In this document: piece by piece, positions 24,660 through 33,603 of the stretch
Position numbering within the stretch: position 1 is the first letter of the stretch
Layout of the letters: every line of letters starts with the position of its first letter
Assembly: GCF_000378965.1 (NCBI RefSeq)
Contig: NZ_KB900537.1
Span: 237,690 to 301,689 of the forward strand
Direction of reading: 5' to 3'
Origin: Thioalkalivibrio thiocyanodenitrificans ARhD 1
GTDB taxonomy: Bacteria > Pseudomonadota > Gammaproteobacteria > Ectothiorhodospirales > Ectothiorhodospiraceae
DNA: 64,000 bases
Notes under the pieces: generated by a model
The model's database searches: none
What the model was told of the DNA's origin: nothing
The model's input: only the letters and a program-made list of their open reading frames with translations
Program-made: the position numbers and the translations under genes

Positions 24660-25106
24660 GTGAATCCCGTGGACTTTTCAAGGCTGAGAACCAAGAACCA
24701 CAGCGCTTTCCGGCTGTTTTATCACCTCGTGCTGTCAATGAAGTACCGGCATAAATGCCTGACTCCGGAAATGCTCGACCGGCTAGAGGGCCTGGTACGC
24801 GGCCTGCTTGTCCGGTGGGATTGCGAGTTGGTGGAGTTTGGGGGAGAGGCTGATCACGTCCATGTCCTTTTCGAGGCAAGCCCCACGGTGAGGCTTTCCG
24901 ATCTGATCAAGAATCTGAAATCGGTATCAGCTCGACACATGCGCAAGGAATACGCAAACCACTTGGCTTCGTTCTACTGGAAGCCCTATTTTTGGAATAA
25001 CGCCTATGCATTGATCAGTGTAGGAGGCAGAGCCAACATCCAAACCCTGCTGCGCTACATCGAGAATCAGGATGAACCCCAAAGGCTGAGTCAGCCGCTT
25101 GACTAG
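24660..25106 (+). CDS. tnpA: IS200-type Y1 transposase TnpA, 148 aa
   Basis: Single-strand transposase of the HUH class. The metal-binding HUH motif is HVHVLFE (FGGEADHVHVLF) and the catalytic tyrosine lies in LLRYIENQ near the C-terminus. TVRLSDLIKNLKSVSARHMR and FYWKPYFWNNAYALISVGG are standard family blocks. It starts with GTG; a second GTG three codons later is also possible. It is full length for the family and apparently active. It is divergent from tnpB. Confidence 0.93.
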   Translation: MNPVDFSRLRTKNHSAFRLFYHLVLSMKYRHKCLTPEMLDRLEGLVRGLLVRWDCELVEFGGEADHVHVLFEASPTVRLSDLIKNLKSVSARHMRKEYANHLASFYWKPYFWNNAYALISVGGRANIQTLLRYIENQDEPQRLSQPLD

Positions 25107-25141
25107 CGCATCATACTGCGCATCGATGCGTAGGATGCGCG

Positions 25142-25334
25142 GCTGGGTTGCTCAAAGCCATGAAAAGCTCTCCAGCCGATGCTTACCGCTCGGCGCCAGT
25201 GGTCGGCTCTCTACTGGCGCTGCTGAAAATGGCGTATCAGGCCGCAGCCTTTGCGTGCCTCTATTATAGTCCAGATCCGGGACTATGTACAGTCGAGAAC
25301 GACAGCGCACGACAGAAAGTGTAGCACCCGAACA
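25142..25334. other. Intergenic DNA with a hairpin
   Basis: No gene. GGCGCCAGT...ACTGGCGCTG (about 25197-25222) could act as a terminator for one of the flanking genes. Confidence 0.45.
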
Positions 25335-28300
25335 TCACATAACCTGCCACACGCCGTCTTTTTGAGAGGCCTGCCCGAGCACCTCCAATGCGGCCAGGAT
25401 CTGGGAGACCGCCTTGGCCGGCTTGCGCTTGAAGTGGCCGGCCAGGCTGATTTCGGTCTGAGGACCCTTTGAGAGCAGATCCCGCACTGTCTGCACCTGC
25501 TCGGGGATGGTCTGAGGCCATTTCTGGTTGACGCCTCCCGGAGTTGACACCCCAGGCTCTTCCGTATCTTGAGGCGCTGCACCGGTGCCTTGCTTCTCCG
25601 CGGGCGCCTGATGCTCTGCGGCCTGGTACTCGGGGCGAAGCCAGCGGATATGGCCCTGGGCCTCTTCGGCTGCCCGCTGGGTGTTGAGATCCACAAGGCG
25701 GCTGAGAATGTCTTCCTCGGCTTCAGCCTGTTCGTCGGGTTTGTCGAGCAGCGGTGTGGTGGCGCCGGGCTTGCCGACCAGCTTGTCGGCGAGATCGCCC
25801 CAGCCGTAGGCATCGAACACGGCACGATCGAGATCGTCGTGAAGCTCGCGCAGCAGGGAGACGATGCCTTTCTGATGGATAGCCTTCTCCTTGTCGTTCA
25901 AGGGCTCTTCGGCACGGATCTTCTCCAGGACGTTGTAGAGCCCGGTGAGGGTGAGGTCTGAGTGATCCGCCAGCACCTGCTTGCGGTGAGCGTCGAGCTT
26001 CTCGGCCAGGTCGCCGATGGTGGCGGCTTGGTCTTGGGTTAGATCCGGGAAGGGGAAGGTTTCGAAGCAGCGGGTTTTGTTGTAGCGCGGACGGTCTTCG
26101 AGCGTGCCCCCGGCCGCCAGTGACCAGGCGATATGTATTCTACTGGACAGAACGCCAAGCACAGCGGGATCATCGACGGCAATGTTGACCAGCATGTGGT
26201 CTGGCATGATGTGAGTAGCGAGAAACTGGAATACTCGATGTTTCGTCGTTTCTACAGTGGCGATGTAGCGAGGAAGGCCTTGCGACATTCGGCGCCATTC
26301 TGGACGTGCCGAACCAAAGATCCACCAGTTTTCGCGTATACTCTTGGCTCTGTTCTGGTCTCGCTCAGGCTTTACTCGCTCAAGCACCCACTGATAAATA
26401 GCAGGAAAGTGGACCCTCACCTCGCTATTGGAGTAACCGAACAGATCGATCACCATCACTCCGCGGGATCTTTGAGTAAGATCGCGGCCGTTGCGGTAGT
26501 CGCGAATTATGTTAGTCAAGGCATTATCAGCCCCATAGCCTAGCGCTGTTGCTTCTTCGTCAGTGACAATAAACCCGGATCCCGCAAGCATAACCCCATT
26601 GGAAGACAGGCCTCCACTAGCCATGAGCTTTACAACTCCAGCGATATTCGCCCCAACACTTAGATCCCCATGGATCCGGCCCTTCCTGCTATTTAACACT
26701 ACATCAATGGCATCGTCGTCAATATCGGACTCTTGAACCACATGCCTAAGAGTGCCTTTTTGTTCTCCATATCCTCCTACAGTCATGGTGATGCGCACGG
26801 CCGCGCCATCGTTAGCCGATACCCATGGGTGGTCAGGGATAGCAAAGAGAAGTGAAAGAGGCTTCTTGCTGTCACTTAAATGCGGCTCAAGCACACGGCG
26901 ATTGAATGTCTGGCGCAGGCTATTGGTGGTGATGAGGCCGAATTGGCGAGCCTCGCCATAACGCACCTTGCTGGCGGCGATGTGCCACCAATACATTACG
27001 AAATCTGCGGAGTCTGGTACCTTGTCAGAGTAGACGCTTCGAACGGCATCTACATAACCATCCCCCAAAGCTTCTCGAATTCGACCCTTCCCAATAAACG
27101 GCGGATTACCGATGATGTACTCCGCCTCCGGCCATTCCGCCTTGCGGGGGTTGTGATAACGGTAGACAGGCATACGCGCGGTCTCGTCCGGGATCAGCTC
27201 CCCAGTGGTAGGGCTTTTCTTGTAACTCACTCCATCCCAGAGGGTGATAGGGTTACCTTGTTCATCACGCGCTTCCTCGCGCCCGTCGTATTCGATCAGC
27301 GCATCACGGTTCTCGATGTTCTTGAAGTCTCGCAGGATGGGCTCAGGCAGCTCCAGCCGGCCCTGGATCCGGTAATGCCATTGCAGATAGCCGATCCACA
27401 GCACGATCTCGGCGATCGCCGCGGCCCGGGGGTTGATCTCGATACCCAGGAACTGATGAGGGTCCACCGTGAAACCCTCCGCATCCATACCCATCTGGCC
27501 GCCACTCAAGTCCCTGATAAGGTTGAGCACCTCACCCTCAAGGCGCTTCATGTGCTCGAGCGCGACGTAGAGGAAGTTCCCGCTCCCGCAGGCAGGATCC
27601 AGCACCCGGGTGTTGCAGAGCTGGAGATGGAAGTCTCTGAGCTCCTTGAGCGCCTTCTCGGGTTTGCCTTGCTGGAGCCAGGTCTCGGCCGCCACCTGGA
27701 TGGCGCGCCACTGTTCCCGCAAGGGGTCGATGAGCGCCGGCATGATCAGGCGTTCCACGTAGGCCCGCGGCGTGTAGTGGGCACCGAGCTTGTGGCGCTC
27801 CCGTGGGTCCAGCGCGCGCTCGAGCAGGGTGCCAAAGATCGCCGGCTCCACCTGGCTCCAGTCATGCTTTGCGGCGCTGATCAGCAGCCCGATCTGCTCG
27901 CTGCTCAGGGGGATGGGGTTGAGGTTCTGGAACAGGCCGCCGTTGAAGCGCTTGAGCTGGCTGTTCAGGATCCCGCTGTAGCCGCCGCTGTTCATGGTCT
28001 CCCACAGGGAGCGGATGGCATCGACAAAGTGCTCAGGGGTGGCCTGTAGGCGCTCGAGCATGGCGGTGAAGTGACCCTTGGGGATCAGGTCCACGTCCTC
28101 GCTGAACATGGTGAACAGGCACCGCTTGAGGAAGTGAGCGACGCGCTCGACGTCATACCCGTCCTTTTCAAGCAGGCGGGCGAGCTCGGCCAGGGTGCGG
28201 CTCAGTTCGCGCGTCACGCGGGCGGCATGCTTGCTGGGATCGAGCTTCTGGGGGTCAGTCCAGAGCAGGCGCAGGCGCTCCCGGATCTCGGGGCGGTGCA

Positions 28301-28853
28301 GGTCTTGCAGGCGGATGCGGTGATTGCCCGGGTCCGGGTAGGGCACGTAGCTGCCCCCGGAGCGGGTGAACTCGGCATAGAGCTCGAGTGAGCGGCCCAC
28401 GTCGGTGACGACGATAAAGGGCGGGCGGCCCTCATCGAAGGGCAGGGCCCGCACGTACTGATCGGCCTGGTTCTGGGCGGCGAGCATGGCCTTGTCCCAG
28501 CCCTCGGTATCAAGGCCCTTGCCGGTCTGCTTGGCCTCCAGCACGAAGCAGTCGCGCTTGTAGAGGTCGATGTAGCCGCGGGTGGTGCTGCCGTCAGGGC
28601 GGCTGATGTCCACCCGGCGCTCAAAGACGTAGGCGTTGCTCTCGCGCCCCTCGCCGGCGGGATCCGGCCGTGGCATCTCCAGCAGCGCGCACAGCTCGGT
28701 GAGAAAGAGCTGATAGTTCGCTCTCTCGCTGCCCGAGGCATGCTGCCAGCGTGCGATGAAGTCGTTGATCTGGTCTTCGATACAGGCTTCTGCTGTTGGC
28801 TTGTTTTTGTTATGTCCGGGTGCCTGCCCATCACCCGGTACCGCGTTGTCCAT
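25335..28853 (-). CDS. Type IIG-like restriction-modification enzyme with N6-adenine methylase core, 1172 aa
   Basis: One chain carries nuclease, methylase and recognition parts. Residues 85-135 resemble a PD-(D/E)xK nuclease (RGYIDLYKRDCFVLEAKQTG). Residues about 320-360 are the helical connector (PAIFGTLLERALDP, LGAHYTPRAYVERL). The methylase core has motif I LDPACGSGNFLYVAL and motif IV IIGNPPFIGKGRI. Residues from about 590 to 900 should be the target recognition domain. Codons there are clearly richer in A/T than on either side, which suggests replacement by transfer. The last 250 residues are an extra domain ending in a winged-helix-like segment (PEQVQTVRDLLSKGPQTEIS). Translation starts after AAGGAG. 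It is divergent from another such enzyme. A DrmMI or PglX-type methylase was considered, but their partner genes are missing. Confidence 0.88.
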   Translation of the reverse strand: MDNAVPGDGQAPGHNKNKPTAEACIEDQINDFIARWQHASGSERANYQLFLTELCALLEMPRPDPAGEGRESNAYVFERRVDISRPDGSTTRGYIDLYKRDCFVLEAKQTGKGLDTEGWDKAMLAAQNQADQYVRALPFDEGRPPFIVVTDVGRSLELYAEFTRSGGSYVPYPDPGNHRIRLQDLHRPEIRERLRLLWTDPQKLDPSKHAARVTRELSRTLAELARLLEKDGYDVERVAHFLKRCLFTMFSEDVDLIPKGHFTAMLERLQATPEHFVDAIRSLWETMNSGGYSGILNSQLKRFNGGLFQNLNPIPLSSEQIGLLISAAKHDWSQVEPAIFGTLLERALDPRERHKLGAHYTPRAYVERLIMPALIDPLREQWRAIQVAAETWLQQGKPEKALKELRDFHLQLCNTRVLDPACGSGNFLYVALEHMKRLEGEVLNLIRDLSGGQMGMDAEGFTVDPHQFLGIEINPRAAAIAEIVLWIGYLQWHYRIQGRLELPEPILRDFKNIENRDALIEYDGREEARDEQGNPITLWDGVSYKKSPTTGELIPDETARMPVYRYHNPRKAEWPEAEYIIGNPPFIGKGRIREALGDGYVDAVRSVYSDKVPDSADFVMYWWHIAASKVRYGEARQFGLITTNSLRQTFNRRVLEPHLSDSKKPLSLLFAIPDHPWVSANDGAAVRITMTVGGYGEQKGTLRHVVQESDIDDDAIDVVLNSRKGRIHGDLSVGANIAGVVKLMASGGLSSNGVMLAGSGFIVTDEEATALGYGADNALTNIIRDYRNGRDLTQRSRGVMVIDLFGYSNSEVRVHFPAIYQWVLERVKPERDQNRAKSIRENWWIFGSARPEWRRMSQGLPRYIATVETTKHRVFQFLATHIMPDHMLVNIAVDDPAVLGVLSSRIHIAWSLAAGGTLEDRPRYNKTRCFETFPFPDLTQDQAATIGDLAEKLDAHRKQVLADHSDLTLTGLYNVLEKIRAEEPLNDKEKAIHQKGIVSLLRELHDDLDRAVFDAYGWGDLADKLVGKPGATTPLLDKPDEQAEAEEDILSRLVDLNTQRAAEEAQGHIRWLRPEYQAAEHQAPAEKQGTGAAPQDTEEPGVSTPGGVNQKWPQTIPEQVQTVRDLLSKGPQTEISLAGHFKRKPAKAVSQILAALEVLGQASQKDGVWQVM

Positions 28854-28890
28854 ATCCGGCTCCTTGTTGGGGCCCCTTTCGGGGCTGAGC

Positions 28891-28902
28891 CGTATAGGGA
28901 AC
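28891..28902 (-). promoter_or_regulatory. Promoter-like motif CGTATAGGGAAC
   Basis: Minus-strand GTTCCCTATACG, 38 bases before the 1172-aa enzyme gene. The other 470 bases up to the divergent gene show no frame; a weaker GTGCTACACTG near 29259 may serve the plus-strand gene. Confidence 0.6.
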
Positions 28903-29377
28903 GGGAGGCAAGGAGACGTGCCGAGACGGGAATCCAGTGCCCGGCGCTACGTGAAACGCCAGGCAAGAAGAGCAACGCGCCGGTCGCCGCCGATGGGCAT
29001 CAATCGACGGGGTTTTGGTGGCTAAGCTGACGCGGGCGTGCGTCTACAAGAGAGGGAGGGGATGGACGGATGTCCCGAGCGGGACTCGTCAAAGGCGGCG
29101 AGTTATGGCCATTATCAGCGTAATTCGCCACCCGTGGCGACTTGCGCGCCCGTGCCCTCGCGCTCACCCGGGGTCGCTCGAAACGCACAACCAGGCTGAG
29201 CATCTCGCCGGCGGGCTGCTTCGCATCAACACGCAGGGAAATACACGATTCAGCCTGTGCTACACTGCAATCAGCTTTTCAGGGGCCGTCCTTCGTTGGC
29301 CTGGCCTGGTGCGCGATCGTTGACCTGGTGGTGCGCGATGATCAGAATCGGACCCACGCCCACAATGGAAGTGCCAC

Positions 29378-32146
29378 ATGCCGCTGTCGTGGAATGAAAT
29401 CCGCGCCCGTTCGCTGGAGTTCTCCAGGGAATGGGCGGACGCATCGAGCGAGAGCGCCGATGCAAAGAGCTTCTGGGATGCCTTCTTTCGTGTGTTCGGG
29501 CTCCACCGGCGCCGGGTCGCTGTGTTCGAGAAGCACGTGCACGCCGCCGGGGGCGATAAGGGCTACGTGGATCTGTTTTGGCCCGGGGTGCTGATCGCCG
29601 AACACAAGTCCAGGGGCAAGAATCTCGATCGCGCCTTCGGGCAGGCGATCGACTACTTCCCCGGGCTCAAGGATGAGGAGCTGCCGCGCTACGTGATCGT
29701 CTCTGATTTCGCCCGCTTTCGGGTGCACGATCTCGATACCGGCAAGGACTTCTCCTTCAGCCTCGATCAGCTGCATGCCAACATCCAGCGCCTGGGGTTT
29801 ATCGCGGGCTACGAGCAGCGCGTCTTTCGAGAGCAGGATCCGGTCAACGCCAGGGCCGCCGAGCGCCTGGCGCGCATTCATGACGCGCTGCATGAGTCCG
29901 GCTACACCGGCCACCGCCTCGAGGTCTACCTGGTGCGCATCCTGTTCTGCCTCTTTGCGGAGGACACCGGGATCTTCATGCCCAGAGGCGCCTTTCTGGA
30001 GTTCATCGAGTCCTGCACCCGGGAGGATGGTTCCGATCTCGGCGCGCGCCTGAGCGAGCTCTTCGATGTGCTCGCCACGCCCGAGCAGGAGCGGCTCACG
30101 GCGCGCGATGAGCGCCTGCTGGCCTTCCCCTATGTCAATGGCAAGCTCTTCGAGGAGGTGCTGCGCATCCCCGCCTTCGATGGCCGGATGCGCGGGCTTC
30201 TGATCGAGTCCTGCAATCTCGACTGGGGCCAGATCAGCCCCGCCATCTTCGGCTCTCTCTTCCAGGGCATCCTGGATGCCGCGGTGCGCCGGGCGCTTGG
30301 CGCGCATTACACCAGCGAGAAGAATATCCTCAAGGTCATCGGGCCGCTCTTTCTCGATGACCTGCGCGCGGAGTTCGAGCACCTCAAGAAAAGGCGCTCC
30401 AATGACCGGGAATCAAAGCTTCGCGCCTTCCACGAGCGCCTCAGCCAGCTCCAGTTCTTCGACCCTGCCTGCGGCTGCGGCAACTTCCTGGTGATCGCCT
30501 ATCGCGAGCTCCGCCAGCTCGAGCTTGAGCTCCTTCAGACCCTCTATCGGCGCGACCAGCAGCAGCTCGCCCTCAATGTGGTGGAGCAGTACGTCAAGGT
30601 CGATGTCGATCAGTTCCACGGGCTCGAGATCGAGGAGTGGCCGTCGCAGATCGCGCGCGTGGCGATGTGGCTGATGGATCACCAGATGAACGTCAAGGTC
30701 AGCCAGGCCTTCGGTGACGCGCTGGTGCGCATCCCGCTGCTCAAATCCGCGAACATCGTCCATGCCAACGCCCTTCAGCTCGACTGGGGCGAGGTCCTGC
30801 CGGCGAGCCGGTGCAGCTATCTTCTCGGAAATCCGCCCTTTGTGGGCGCGAAGTACATGAGCCCTGCCCAGCGCGAGGACGTGAAAGGGGTGCTCGAGGG
30901 GGTGAAAAACGCAGGCCTTCTTGATTATGTCGCCAGCTGGTACGTCAAGGCCGCGCGCTATCAGGAGCACAACCCGGCCTGCCTGGCGGCCTTCGTCTCG
31001 ACCAACAGCATCACCCAGGGCGAGCAGGTGGCGGTGCTGTGGTCGTGGATGCTCGAGCAGGGCGTAAGCATCGATTTTGCCCACCGCACCTTTGCCTGGA
31101 GCAGCGAGGGGCGCGGGCGCGCCGCGGTGCACTGCGTGATCGTGGGCTTCAGCATGCAGGAGCGCCCGACGCGGCGACTGTTCGAGTACGCCGACCCCAA
31201 GGGGGAGCCCCACGAGGTCCAGGTGCGGGAAATCAACCCCTACCTGGCCGCGGGCCCGAGCATCGTGCTCGATAATCGCCGCCAGCCGCTGTGCGAGGTG
31301 CCGCCGATCGGGATCGGCAACAAGCCCATCGATGGCGGGAATTACCTGTTCTCCAAGGAGGAGATGGAGGCGTTCATCGAGCGAGAGCCCGGCGCGCGGC
31401 GCTGGTTTCGGCGCTGGGTCGGATCCGATGAATTCATCAAGGGCAAGCAGAGGTGGTGCCTGTGGTTGCGCGACTGTCCGGCCCATGAGCTTCGAAAGAT
31501 GCCCCAGGTGATGAAAAGGATCGAAGCGGTGCGCGAGTTCCGGCTGCAAAGCAAGAGCGCGCCGACGCAAAAGCTCGCCCAGACGCCGACGCGCTTTCAC
31601 GTGGAGAACGTCCCCGAGGGGAACTTCCTCATTATCCCGAAGGTGTCCTCAGAGCGCCGCCCGTACATCCCCATTGGCTTCATGGATTCCGATACGCTTT
31701 GCAGCGATCTGGTCTTTATCGTGCCGGACGCCACCCCCTATCACCTGGGCGTGCTGTCCTCGACCATGCACATGGCCTGGGTTCGCGCCGTGTGCGGGCG
31801 CCTGGAAAGCCGCTACCGCTACTCCGCCGGAATCGTCTACAACAACTTCCCCTGGCCGGTCGATGTCAGCCAGAGGCTGCGCCAGCGCATCAGCGCCGCG
31901 GCCGAGGCCGTACTGGAGGCTCGACGCGCCTTCCCTGACGCCTCCCTTGCTGACCTGTATGACCCCTTGACGATGCCGGTTGAGCTGCAAAGGGCCCATC
32001 AGGCGCTCGATGCGGCCGTGGATTCCGCCTACCGGGAGAGGGGAGGGGGCCGAAAGTGGGAGACCGAGGCCCTGCGGGTGGGGTTTTTATTCGACCTTCA
32101 TCTTTCGCTGAGCCAAGCCGCGCCCCGGGGTGTCGAAATGGGTTAG
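29378..32146 (+). CDS. MmeI-like type IIG (IIL) restriction-modification enzyme, 922 aa
   Basis: Length is close to MmeI (919 aa). The N-terminal nuclease has DKGYVDLFWPGVLIAEHKSR, i.e. D...E-x-K, followed by AFGQAIDYFPGLKDEELPRY. A helical spacer leads to LGAHYTSEKNILKVIGPLFL. The methylase motif I is FFDPACGCGNFLVIAYREL, and motif IV is YLLGNPPFVGAKYMS. The target recognition domain occupies about residues 600-860 (IPIGNKPIDGGNYLFSKEE-like region and NVPEGNFLIIPKVSSERRPY). Such enzymes methylate one strand of a short asymmetric site and cut about 20 bases away. No separate methylase gene is needed. Confidence 0.93.
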   Translation: MPLSWNEIRARSLEFSREWADASSESADAKSFWDAFFRVFGLHRRRVAVFEKHVHAAGGDKGYVDLFWPGVLIAEHKSRGKNLDRAFGQAIDYFPGLKDEELPRYVIVSDFARFRVHDLDTGKDFSFSLDQLHANIQRLGFIAGYEQRVFREQDPVNARAAERLARIHDALHESGYTGHRLEVYLVRILFCLFAEDTGIFMPRGAFLEFIESCTREDGSDLGARLSELFDVLATPEQERLTARDERLLAFPYVNGKLFEEVLRIPAFDGRMRGLLIESCNLDWGQISPAIFGSLFQGILDAAVRRALGAHYTSEKNILKVIGPLFLDDLRAEFEHLKKRRSNDRESKLRAFHERLSQLQFFDPACGCGNFLVIAYRELRQLELELLQTLYRRDQQQLALNVVEQYVKVDVDQFHGLEIEEWPSQIARVAMWLMDHQMNVKVSQAFGDALVRIPLLKSANIVHANALQLDWGEVLPASRCSYLLGNPPFVGAKYMSPAQREDVKGVLEGVKNAGLLDYVASWYVKAARYQEHNPACLAAFVSTNSITQGEQVAVLWSWMLEQGVSIDFAHRTFAWSSEGRGRAAVHCVIVGFSMQERPTRRLFEYADPKGEPHEVQVREINPYLAAGPSIVLDNRRQPLCEVPPIGIGNKPIDGGNYLFSKEEMEAFIEREPGARRWFRRWVGSDEFIKGKQRWCLWLRDCPAHELRKMPQVMKRIEAVREFRLQSKSAPTQKLAQTPTRFHVENVPEGNFLIIPKVSSERRPYIPIGFMDSDTLCSDLVFIVPDATPYHLGVLSSTMHMAWVRAVCGRLESRYRYSAGIVYNNFPWPVDVSQRLRQRISAAAEAVLEARRAFPDASLADLYDPLTMPVELQRAHQALDAAVDSAYRERGGGRKWETEALRVGFLFDLHLSLSQAAPRGVEMG

Positions 32147-32194
32147 GGGGCTCAGGTTTGCCAAATTTTGCCATATTCGCTAGATTCCAGAGAC

Positions 32195-32467
32195 ATGCGC
32201 ACCTTGAACATCTCACTGCCCGACAGACTCAAGTCGTTTGTGGACGATCAGGTCCGCGAGCGCGGCTATGGCACCAGCAGCGAATACGTGCGCGAGCTGA
32301 TTCGCCGCGACCAGGATCGCCAGACGCTGCGAGGGCTGCTTCTGGCCGGCGGCGCCTCGGCGCCCACACAACCTGCGGACAAGGCGTATTTTCAAGGATT
32401 GCGCGAGCAGGTGCACAGCGCTGATCGGTGCGCGACAAGCCCCGCCGTTCAGGGCGGGGAAGGATAG
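32195..32467 (+). CDS. parD: ParD-type antitoxin with altered C-terminus, 90 aa
   Basis: Ribbon-helix-helix DNA-binding antitoxin of ParDE modules. MRTLNISLPDRLKSFVDDQV and GYGTSSEYVRELIRRDQDRQ are typical of the family. The start lies 27 codons inside a longer frame, at the family's normal beginning. The usual toxin-binding tail is present up to AYFQGLREQVHSA. The last residues (DRCATSPAVQGGEG) are encoded by the end of an IS200/605 relic. No parE follows, so the module has lost its toxin. Confidence 0.85.
   Translation: MRTLNISLPDRLKSFVDDQVRERGYGTSSEYVRELIRRDQDRQTLRGLLLAGGASAPTQPADKAYFQGLREQVHSADRCATSPAVQGGEG
32440..32459 (+). repeat. IS200/605 end hairpin
   Basis: CCCCGCC-GTTCAG-GGCGGGG, of the type often found at ends of IS200/IS605 elements. 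It overlaps the last codons of parD and marks one edge of the relic to its right. Confidence 0.65.
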
Positions 32468-32494
32468 CGCGGACTGCGCTGCCGCCTTTGGTTT

Positions 32495-32606
32495 TCAGTG
32501 CGGTGTCTGCTGCTGCTCGATGTACTGGCGCACGATGGAGATTGGCGCACCGCCGCAGGACGATGCGAAGTAGGACGGGGACCACAGCATACCCTTCCAG
32601 GGCGGC
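32495..32606 (-). pseudogene. 3' fragment of an IS200/605 tnpA
   Basis: The minus strand encodes WKGMLWSPSYFASSCGGAPI then SIVRQYIEQQQTPH and a stop, the standard C-terminus of a Y1 transposase including its catalytic tyrosine (RQYIEQQ). Nothing upstream of this fragment remains. It is unrelated in detail to the intact tnpA at 24660. Its insertion and partial loss probably removed parE and the 3' end of the next gene. Confidence 0.85.
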
Positions 32607-32607
32607 C

Positions 32608-33345
32608 TTAGCCCCGCACGAAGGTTTCGAGCACGGCCTCGGCGGATCGCAGCTCCTCGGCCTTTTGTCTTCGCTCACCCTCGGTGCTCGCCCAAGCGCA
32701 GGCGGCGTGGTATTCACCAAGGGTGGGGGCTCGCCTGCGCGCACGAAGCCCCTCAGCATAAGCCGCGATCTGATCATTGACGCCGGCAAGCTCCGCGTAG
32801 CGGAGTATCTCCTGCGCGTGTGCCTTCGCATCAAGCGGTGTACACGCCTTATGCCTCTCGATCAGCGCATCTCCACGATGGATATTGTGCCGGATGGCTA
32901 CAATCGCACCGACCAGGGCGAGAAGGATCGCTATTAGCGCCAACCACGCAGCGCCGTAATCACTGCCAGCGAGATCGAGCCTGTCGACTGTCTCGAGCAG
33001 GATGAGCGTGCTCACGATTGCGGTGAAAATGACCGCGAACAACAAGAAGCCTTCGCGCGCCTCGCCGTCCTTCGAGCGTATATTGGAGTAGAAGGGAATA
33101 GAACCAATCAGAGAAAGCAGAATTACTAACGCGAGCCCCCAAAGCGCCACCGCACCCATAATGAGCCCGCCAAGAGCAACCCCCAGGGCGAGCATTACGG
33201 CAAGCCCCAAGGCGAAATCAAAAAGCCAATTGAGGCGATCGATAGCCGTCTCGATGAGCTCTCGCTCAAAGGCGAGGGTATCGCTCGAAGGCGGCTCGAC
33301 ATGAAGCGGAAACTTTCTTTGATCGCGATGAGCTGTCGAATCCAT
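32608..33345 (-). CDS. Multi-pass membrane protein, 245 aa
   Basis: The start MDSTAHRDQRKF was chosen because AGAGAGACAG precedes it and an earlier ATG lies inside the promoter motif. Four hydrophobic helices are visible: FALGLAVMLALGVALGGLIM, ALWGLALVILLSLIGSIPF, FLLFAVIFTAIVSTLILL and AAWLALIAILLALVGAIVAI. A soluble helical C-terminal part of about 90 residues follows. Function unknown. The end lies directly against a transposase relic, so the C-terminus may not be original. Confidence 0.7.
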   Translation of the reverse strand: MDSTAHRDQRKFPLHVEPPSSDTLAFERELIETAIDRLNWLFDFALGLAVMLALGVALGGLIMGAVALWGLALVILLSLIGSIPFYSNIRSKDGEAREGFLLFAVIFTAIVSTLILLETVDRLDLAGSDYGAAWLALIAILLALVGAIVAIRHNIHRGDALIERHKACTPLDAKAHAQEILRYAELAGVNDQIAAYAEGLRARRRAPTLGEYHAACAWASTEGERRQKAEELRSAEAVLETFVRG

Positions 33346-33380
33346 AGATCTGTCTCTCTGATTTATTTCTAACGCTTCCA

Positions 33381-33392
33381 TAGTATAGCATT
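33381..33392 (-). promoter_or_regulatory. Promoter-like motif TAGTATAGCATT
   Basis: Minus-strand AATGCTATACTA, 36 bases before the membrane protein start. A TATATACC stretch follows to the right. Confidence 0.5.
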
Positions 33393-33555
33393 CGTATATA
33401 CCGAACTGCTATGGATTTTCCCGTTAGCGGTCAAGCAGGGGCACCGAAGCGCTGCGCCGCACACAGTCGGCCGGCAGATCCTGAAGCCGGATCTCCTCGA
33501 TATCGACGTCGTAGCACAGAATACGCTTGCCTTGCGCTTTAGCTTGCGCCCGTCA

Positions 33556-33567
33556 TTCCCTATATAG
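33556..33567 (+). promoter_or_regulatory. Promoter-like motif TTCCCTATATAG
   Basis: Shared-motif variant, 37 bases before the 158-aa gene. Confidence 0.55.
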
Positions 33568-33603
33568 AAGTGCAATCAGGCCACAATCAATGGGAGATAT
33601 TTT

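Larger units (their letters stand above)
23301..25141. mobile_element. IS200/IS605-family insertion sequence with divergent tnpA and tnpB
   Basis: Left edge: hairpin CCCCTTATCA-(10)-TGATAAGGGG, which also holds the tnpB stop. Right edge: hairpin GCGCATC...GGATGCGC with an inner ATCGAT palindrome, just after tnpA. The family has no inverted terminal repeats and uses such sub-terminal hairpins, so exact ends are uncertain. The two genes point away from each other from start codons only 15 bases apart. Confidence 0.8.

Noticed and set aside
26880..28049. A 389-codon plus-strand frame
   Set aside because: It lies antisense to the methylase gene, whose motifs are clear.
30413..31600. A 395-codon minus-strand frame
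   Set aside because: Antisense shadow of the MmeI-like enzyme.
25335..32146. DISARM or BREX defence system
   Set aside because: The large methylase resembles DrmMI or PglX in size, but the helicase and partner genes of those systems are absent, and both enzymes carry their own nuclease motif.
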